Notes under the pieces: model-generated | What the model saw: only the letters and a program-made list of their open reading frames with translations | Database searches by the model: none | What the model was told of the DNA's origin: nothing | Shown here: positions 5,677 to 9,705 of the stretch, piece by piece | How the letters are laid out: every line of letters begins with the position of its first letter | How positions within the stretch are numbered: the first letter of the stretch is position 1 | Source of the DNA: an uncultured Thiotrichaceae bacterium | GTDB taxonomy: Bacteria; Pseudomonadota; Gammaproteobacteria; Thiotrichales; Thiotrichaceae | Direction of reading: 5' to 3' | Length of the DNA stretch: 9,705 nucleotides | Assembly: GCA_937931765.1 (NCBI GenBank) | Contig: CALHAO010000027.1 | Location: 1 to 9,705, forward strand | Position numbers and translations under genes: made by a program

Positions 5677-6747
5677 CTAATGACTACCGGGGCCGGTTCT
5701 ATTAAGTGCAATGCTTAATAAACGGGAGGTCAGATCAACTACCGGAATAACCCGCTCATAGTCCATGCGCTTGGGGCCAATCACGCCCAATACACCCAGC
5801 TGACCTTCCCCCATTGAGTAAGGCGCAGTGACCAGACTACAATCGCCAAACACTTCATAACCGGATTCACTACCAATGAAAATTTGCACACCTTCGGCCT
5901 GAATGCTTTTATCCAATAATTTCAAGATGTCGCGCTTACGGTTAAAGGCACTGAACAAATCACGCAGCTTATCTATATCGGAAAGGTCTTCGTGACCCAT
6001 CAAGTTGGTTTCACCGGCAATCACATAATCATCTTCACTGTGATTAGCCGCATTACCAAATGTTGTCTCCCCCAACTCAATCGCTGACATCATCAGCGCA
6101 TTCATATCCTCACGGTGCTCGCGCATCTCCTGAAGTAAGCTGACTCTGGCGGCACTAACGTCTTTACCCACCAAACACTCATTCAGGAAATTGGCAGCCT
6201 GCTGAAGCTCATCAGCAGAAATAGCATCATCCAGCTGAATAATTCGGTTCTGAACTTCATTCCGGCTAAATACCAGAATCACCAATACCTGATTATCCGC
6301 CAAACGTAAAAATTCAACCTGGCGGATTGAAGAGGGGTTATGCCGTGGGATAGTGACTAAACCTGTCAGAGAGGTAACACGTGAAAGAATATTTGAGGCA
6401 GACTGTACCAACGTACCGGTATCCTGATTCGCATTAAATTGTATTTGCAAACTGTCTATGCTGCTGGATTCCAGCGGCTGCACCTTAACCAGAGAATCGA
6501 CAAATAAACGATAACCCTGTGAGGTCGGAATACGACCAGCCGAGGTATGGGGAGAGCGAATATAGCCAGTATTCTCAAGGTCAGCCATCACATTTCTAAT
6601 GGTAGCTGCACTCAAAGCCAGGCCGCTGCGTTTTGCCAGCGTACTGGAACCCACCGGATTACCATCCTGAATATAGCCCTCAACCAACACTTTAAGGATG
6701 TGTTGGGCACGTTCTGTTAATTCTTCGGGTTGTTTATCAGTATTCAT
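5677..6747 (-). CDS. hrcA: Heat-inducible transcription repressor HrcA
   Basis: A 356-residue protein, close to the 340-350 usual for HrcA. HrcA is a dimeric repressor that binds CIRCE operators and is kept active by GroEL; it leaves DNA when chaperones are occupied by unfolded protein. The N-terminal winged helix is complete: LTERAQHILKVLVEGYI (10-26), NPVGSSTLAKRSGLALSAAT (30-49) and IRNVMADLENTGYIRSPHTS (50-69). The hallmark GRIPTSQGYRLFVDSL (71-86) follows. The C terminus has GSESGYEVFGDCSLVTAPY and GVLGVIGPKRMDYERVIPVV, typical of the family's GAF-like dimer domain. The start codon has no strong Shine-Dalgarno site. The gene diverges from nadK, the slot held by grpE in E. coli, and no chaperone gene follows it. 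Its only visible CIRCE target here is the one upstream of rpoH, 3 kb away; I see no CIRCE before hrcA itself. Confidence 0.97.
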   Translation of the reverse strand: MNTDKQPEELTERAQHILKVLVEGYIQDGNPVGSSTLAKRSGLALSAATIRNVMADLENTGYIRSPHTSAGRIPTSQGYRLFVDSLVKVQPLESSSIDSLQIQFNANQDTGTLVQSASNILSRVTSLTGLVTIPRHNPSSIRQVEFLRLADNQVLVILVFSRNEVQNRIIQLDDAISADELQQAANFLNECLVGKDVSAARVSLLQEMREHREDMNALMMSAIELGETTFGNAANHSEDDYVIAGETNLMGHEDLSDIDKLRDLFSAFNRKRDILKLLDKSIQAEGVQIFIGSESGYEVFGDCSLVTAPYSMGEGQLGVLGVIGPKRMDYERVIPVVDLTSRLLSIALNRTGPGSH

Positions 6748-6780
6748 GAAAAGTCAGCTACTCAGGTCACTTCTTTGTTT

Positions 6781-6808
6781 AAGATAAGCATAATAAAGCG
6801 TTTTTCAA
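6781..6808 (-). promoter_or_regulatory. hrcA: Candidate sigma-70 promoter of hrcA
   Basis: On the complement, TTGAAA (6808-6803), a 16-nt spacer, then TATCTT (6786-6781). The -35 matches 5 of 6 and the -10 4 of 6 positions. The start would fall near 6774, a leader of about 27 nt. No CIRCE half-site overlaps it. Confidence 0.5.
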
Positions 6809-6974
6809 GTGCTACGGTGAAAGTCAAAGACTTCCATGCTTGCGAGAGAAAGCCTTTTCATAACGGCTTCCCAACCAACACTTTTAGCAGCAAAGTCTCA
6901 ATTTAGCCTTTTCACGCGACTGTCGATACAATACGCTGCGTATAAATACCATCAGCTATCAGGCCATTAATACC

Positions 6975-7841
6975 ATGAATCCATTCTCGACTATCGGGAT
7001 TTTTTCCAAACGGGAAGGCAAAGCCGTCGAGGCAACACTACACACACTTCACCAATTCCTGACCGAACGGGGTGTAAAAATACTGGCTTCCGGTGCACCG
7101 GCTAAGATCTTACAACTCCCTGAAACTGATGAACATCAGATCGCACAACAGGCTGATCTGGCCATCGTGGTCGGCGGTGACGGTACCTTGCTAAATGCCG
7201 GGCGTCTGCTATCCACCTATAACTTACCAATTGTGGGGGTCAACCTGGGTCGCCTGGGTTTTCTGGTTGATGTATCGCCGGATGAAATGACCCACCAGTT
7301 GGAAGAAATTCTTCAGGGGCAATATCACGAAGAACAACGCTGCCTGCTCTATGCCGAGGTCTATCGTGGGCAACAAACATTAGGAGCTGGCACAGCACTG
7401 AACGATATTGTGCTGCACTCTCGCAATGAAATCCGCATGATTGAATTCACCACCTGTATAGACGGCAGCTTTGTTACCACCCAACGCGCTGACGGCATCG
7501 TTGTTGCCACCCCGACCGGGTCTACGGCTTATTCATTATCCAGCGGCGGCCCGATATTGCATCCGTCACTGGAAGCCACAGTGCTGGTACCCATCTGTCC
7601 GCATACGCTTAGTAACCGGCCCTTGGTGGTTAACAGCAAAAGCACCATTGAAATCAGTTTGTGTAGCCAACGCCCCGTCGACTCACGGGTGTCATTTGAC
7701 GGCCATAACAATATAGAACTGATTTCAGGCGACAAAATCATTATTCGTGCTTATCAGGAAAAGATGCATTTACTGCACCCACAGAATTACGATTACTATC
7801 ATATTCTGCGTTCAAAATTACATTGGGGAACACAACTGTAA
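6975..7841 (+). CDS. nadK: NAD kinase (ATP-NAD kinase)
   Basis: A 288-residue enzyme (E. coli NadK is 292) that phosphorylates NAD+ to NADP+ with ATP in the cytoplasm, the only de novo source of NADP. Signature motifs are intact: the GGDGT loop (67-71) that binds the phosphate donor, NLGRLGFLVD (90-99), LNDIVLHSR (142-150), and the substrate-binding stretch ADGIVVATPTGSTAYSLSSG (172-191) with GGPI just after. HTLSNRPLVV (210-219) is also typical. The start gives MNPFSTIGIFSKREG, matching the usual beginning of the first beta-strand; only a weak AGG lies 11 nt upstream. The stop codon overlaps the recN start (TAATG), so the two are translated from one transcript. It diverges from hrcA across 227 bp, in which I found no clean promoter for nadK. 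Confidence 0.97.
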   Translation: MNPFSTIGIFSKREGKAVEATLHTLHQFLTERGVKILASGAPAKILQLPETDEHQIAQQADLAIVVGGDGTLLNAGRLLSTYNLPIVGVNLGRLGFLVDVSPDEMTHQLEEILQGQYHEEQRCLLYAEVYRGQQTLGAGTALNDIVLHSRNEIRMIEFTTCIDGSFVTTQRADGIVVATPTGSTAYSLSSGGPILHPSLEATVLVPICPHTLSNRPLVVNSKSTIEISLCSQRPVDSRVSFDGHNNIELISGDKIIIRAYQEKMHLLHPQNYDYYHILRSKLHWGTQL

Positions 7842-9508
7842 TGCTAACCCACATCCATATCCGTGACTTTGCCATTATTGATGAGCTGAACCTTGAATTA
7901 CATCAAGGCATGACAGCACTCACCGGAGAAACCGGTGCAGGTAAATCCATTTTACTGGACGCCATTGGTCTGGTGCTCGGCGATAAGGCAGATAGTGGCA
8001 GCATTCGCCACGGCGCAAAAAAAGCGGAAATCACCCTCACGGTAGACATCACCTATACACCGCATGCCCGCAAATGGCTGGAAGAAAAAGAACTTGATAA
8101 TGAAGAAGATGAGTGCATTCTACGCAGGGTTATTTCTGCCAACGGAAAATCCCGCGCCTTCATTAATGGCTCTCCCAGCACACTGACCCTGATTCGTGAA
8201 CTCGGTGAGCAAATGGTTGATATTCATGGCCAACATGAACATCAGTCATTGATGAAAAGAGATTCACAACGCCACATGCTGGATGACTTTTCAGACAATG
8301 AAGCTTTATTAAAAACCACCCGCAAGTACTGGGAAAAGTGGAAAGAGCTGCATGGACGCTTACAAACACTGTCCAGTGAAAATCAACAGCATCAGGAGCG
8401 CATTGACCTGTTACGTTTTCAGACCCAGGAACTGGAAAATCTGGCGCTGGAAAAGAATGAACTCTTATCACTGGATGAAGAGCTGAATCGCCTGGCCAAT
8501 GCAGATCAGCTCAAAACCCTGACCGAACAAAGCTACGACAAACTCTATGATGATGAGCCTTCCGCATACTCCATACTCAGCCATCAGATTCAGGAGCTTG
8601 CCCCGCTAATCAATGTGGACAGCAACCTCTCAGCGCCACTGGAACTGCTGAATAGTGTACAAATCCAGCTGCAGGAATCCGCCTATCTATTGCGTGATTA
8701 CAGCCGGGAACTGGAACTTGACCCTCAGCGCCTGCAATGGGTGGAAACACGCATTGCGGACATCCGCACTATGGCGCGTAAACATCGCATGGAGCCGGAA
8801 CTACTCGCGGATCATCTGGCTCAAATGCAGGCGGAACTGAGTAAACTGGACAGTGATGATTACGATATTGAAGCTGTCCAGCAGCAACTGGATGAGGCTA
8901 TCGAACAATATCGGCAACAAGCGCAAAAGCTCTCAGCCAAACGCAGCAAAGCAGCAGGAAAACTCTCAGCCGGTGTGAGTAAGGCAATGCAGGAATTGGG
9001 TATGCAAGGCGGTGTTTTTTCAATACAGATCACACCGGACAGCGGCACCACTTTTTTACCTCAGGGCACTGACCACATTGAATTCATGGTGAGTGCTAAT
9101 CCGGGGCAACCCTTAAAGCCATTGACCAAAGTCGCCTCAGGGGGTGAATTATCCCGCATCAGTTTGGCTATTCAAATTATCGCCGCACAAAAACTAACGC
9201 TTCCGGCGCTAATTTTCGATGAAGTAGACACCGGTATTGGTGGTGGTATTGCGGAAGTGGTCGGCACACAATTACGTGCACTAAGCCACAATAGGCAAGT
9301 GCTGTGTGTCACCCATTTGCCGCAGGTGGCTTCTCAGGCACATCAACACTACCTGATCAGCAAGAACAAAGAAAAAGCATCAACCAGCACCAATATCCAG
9401 CAGCTCTCACACCCCGACCGTGTGAAAGAAATTGCCCGTATGATCGGCGGCATTGAAATCACTGAAGCAACAAACGCACTCGCTGAAGAGATGCTGCACA
9501 AAGAATAA
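7841..9508 (+). CDS. recN: DNA repair protein RecN (SMC-like ATPase)
   Basis: A 555-residue protein (E. coli RecN is 553), an SMC-like ATPase that acts at DNA double-strand breaks with RecA, holding broken or sister duplexes together. The N-terminal Walker A is GETGAGKS (29-36). The middle (about 150-390) is coiled coil flanking a short hinge. The ABC signature VASGGELSRISLA begins near residue 431, and Walker B, LIFDEVDTGIGGGIAEVVG, begins near residue 457, followed by QVLCVTHLPQVASQAH with the switch histidine. I chose the ATG at 7841, which overlaps the nadK stop by one base and gives the canonical MLTHIHIRDFAIID opening; GGGGA lies 11 nt upstream. In E. coli recN is strongly SOS-induced from its own promoter; here it is translationally coupled to nadK, and I see no LexA palindrome just before either gene. 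Confidence 0.97.
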   Translation: MLTHIHIRDFAIIDELNLELHQGMTALTGETGAGKSILLDAIGLVLGDKADSGSIRHGAKKAEITLTVDITYTPHARKWLEEKELDNEEDECILRRVISANGKSRAFINGSPSTLTLIRELGEQMVDIHGQHEHQSLMKRDSQRHMLDDFSDNEALLKTTRKYWEKWKELHGRLQTLSSENQQHQERIDLLRFQTQELENLALEKNELLSLDEELNRLANADQLKTLTEQSYDKLYDDEPSAYSILSHQIQELAPLINVDSNLSAPLELLNSVQIQLQESAYLLRDYSRELELDPQRLQWVETRIADIRTMARKHRMEPELLADHLAQMQAELSKLDSDDYDIEAVQQQLDEAIEQYRQQAQKLSAKRSKAAGKLSAGVSKAMQELGMQGGVFSIQITPDSGTTFLPQGTDHIEFMVSANPGQPLKPLTKVASGGELSRISLAIQIIAAQKLTLPALIFDEVDTGIGGGIAEVVGTQLRALSHNRQVLCVTHLPQVASQAHQHYLISKNKEKASTSTNIQQLSHPDRVKEIARMIGGIEITEATNALAEEMLHKE

Positions 9509-9523
9509 AATAGCAAAAAATAC

Positions 9524-9557
9524 TCAGAGCCTAGCGCATCCCCCTGCCAGGCTCTGA
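9524..9557 (-). terminator. Hairpin after recN, possible terminator for a leftward transcript
   Basis: TCAGAGCCT (9524-9532) pairs with AGGCTCTGA (9549-9557), a 9-bp stem with a 16-nt loop. On the plus strand no T-tract follows. On the minus strand the stem is followed by AGTATTTTTT, so it reads better as a terminator for a gene entering from the right. It could still mark the recN 3' end. Confidence 0.5.
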
Positions 9558-9705
9558 TCACCTTCCAGAATATCCGTTTATCTGCCATTCAGCTTCACTT
9601 AGCACTTTTATCCCTCTTTCCTACCTCAGCTGACCCACACTCCTGTCAACGGAACCTTGCTAACACACGTTTATAGCTCAGGGGCCGGATTTATCCAGTA
9701 GTTTT

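Noticed and set aside
6918..6940. Possible LexA box before nadK (CTGT followed by a T/A-rich stretch)
   Set aside because: The right arm (ACG instead of CAG) does not match; only a half-site is present.
7823..7840. TTG start giving a six-residue longer RecN
   Set aside because: The ATG at 7841 gives the conserved MLTHIHIRDFAI opening, couples with the nadK stop, and leaves the GGGGA as its ribosome site.
8163..8471. Minus-strand frame inside recN
   Set aside because: Shadow of the recN reading frame with no ribosome site and no known domain.

Overview
The window looks like chromosomal DNA of a gammaproteobacterium of moderate GC content. The evidence is a sigma-32 (RpoH) with a canonical RpoH box, an adjacent nadK-recN pair as in other Gammaproteobacteria, a perfect FNR-type box, and an HrcA repressor with a perfect CIRCE operator. 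HrcA is absent from enterics such as E. coli but present in many other gamma lineages. I cannot name a genus.

Layout. (1) 1-1418, minus strand: an HNH endonuclease followed after 45 bp by a Tae4-like peptidoglycan amidase. The amidase has a proline-rich N-terminal linker and runs off the left edge. (2) 1517-1858: a short regulatory stretch with a perfect FNR/Anr palindrome, a -10 box, a 31-codon single-membrane-span peptide and a strong terminator; the terminator is shared with rpoH, which converges on it. (3) 1882-5593: rpoH (minus) and a very long, almost proline-free and apparently cysteine-free coiled-coil protein (plus) diverge from a short intergenic region holding a perfect CIRCE operator. 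(4) 5620-6747: a bidirectional terminator, then hrcA on the minus strand. (5) 6975-9508: nadK and recN on the plus strand, overlapping by one base. (6) 9509-9705: no gene I can support, but a hairpin whose T-tract points leftward.

How it fits together. The clearest system is a heat-shock control circuit. HrcA, encoded here, should bind the CIRCE element between rpoH and the coiled-coil gene, which would place the heat-shock sigma factor, and possibly the coiled-coil protein, under HrcA repression. nadK-recN is housekeeping (NADP supply, DNA double-strand-break repair). Three less ordinary items are the uncharacterised coiled-coil protein with 7- and 28-residue periodicity, the unannotated-looking membrane peptide with its own FNR-type promoter, and the Tae4-like amidase with a Pro/Ala/Thr linker beside an HNH nuclease.
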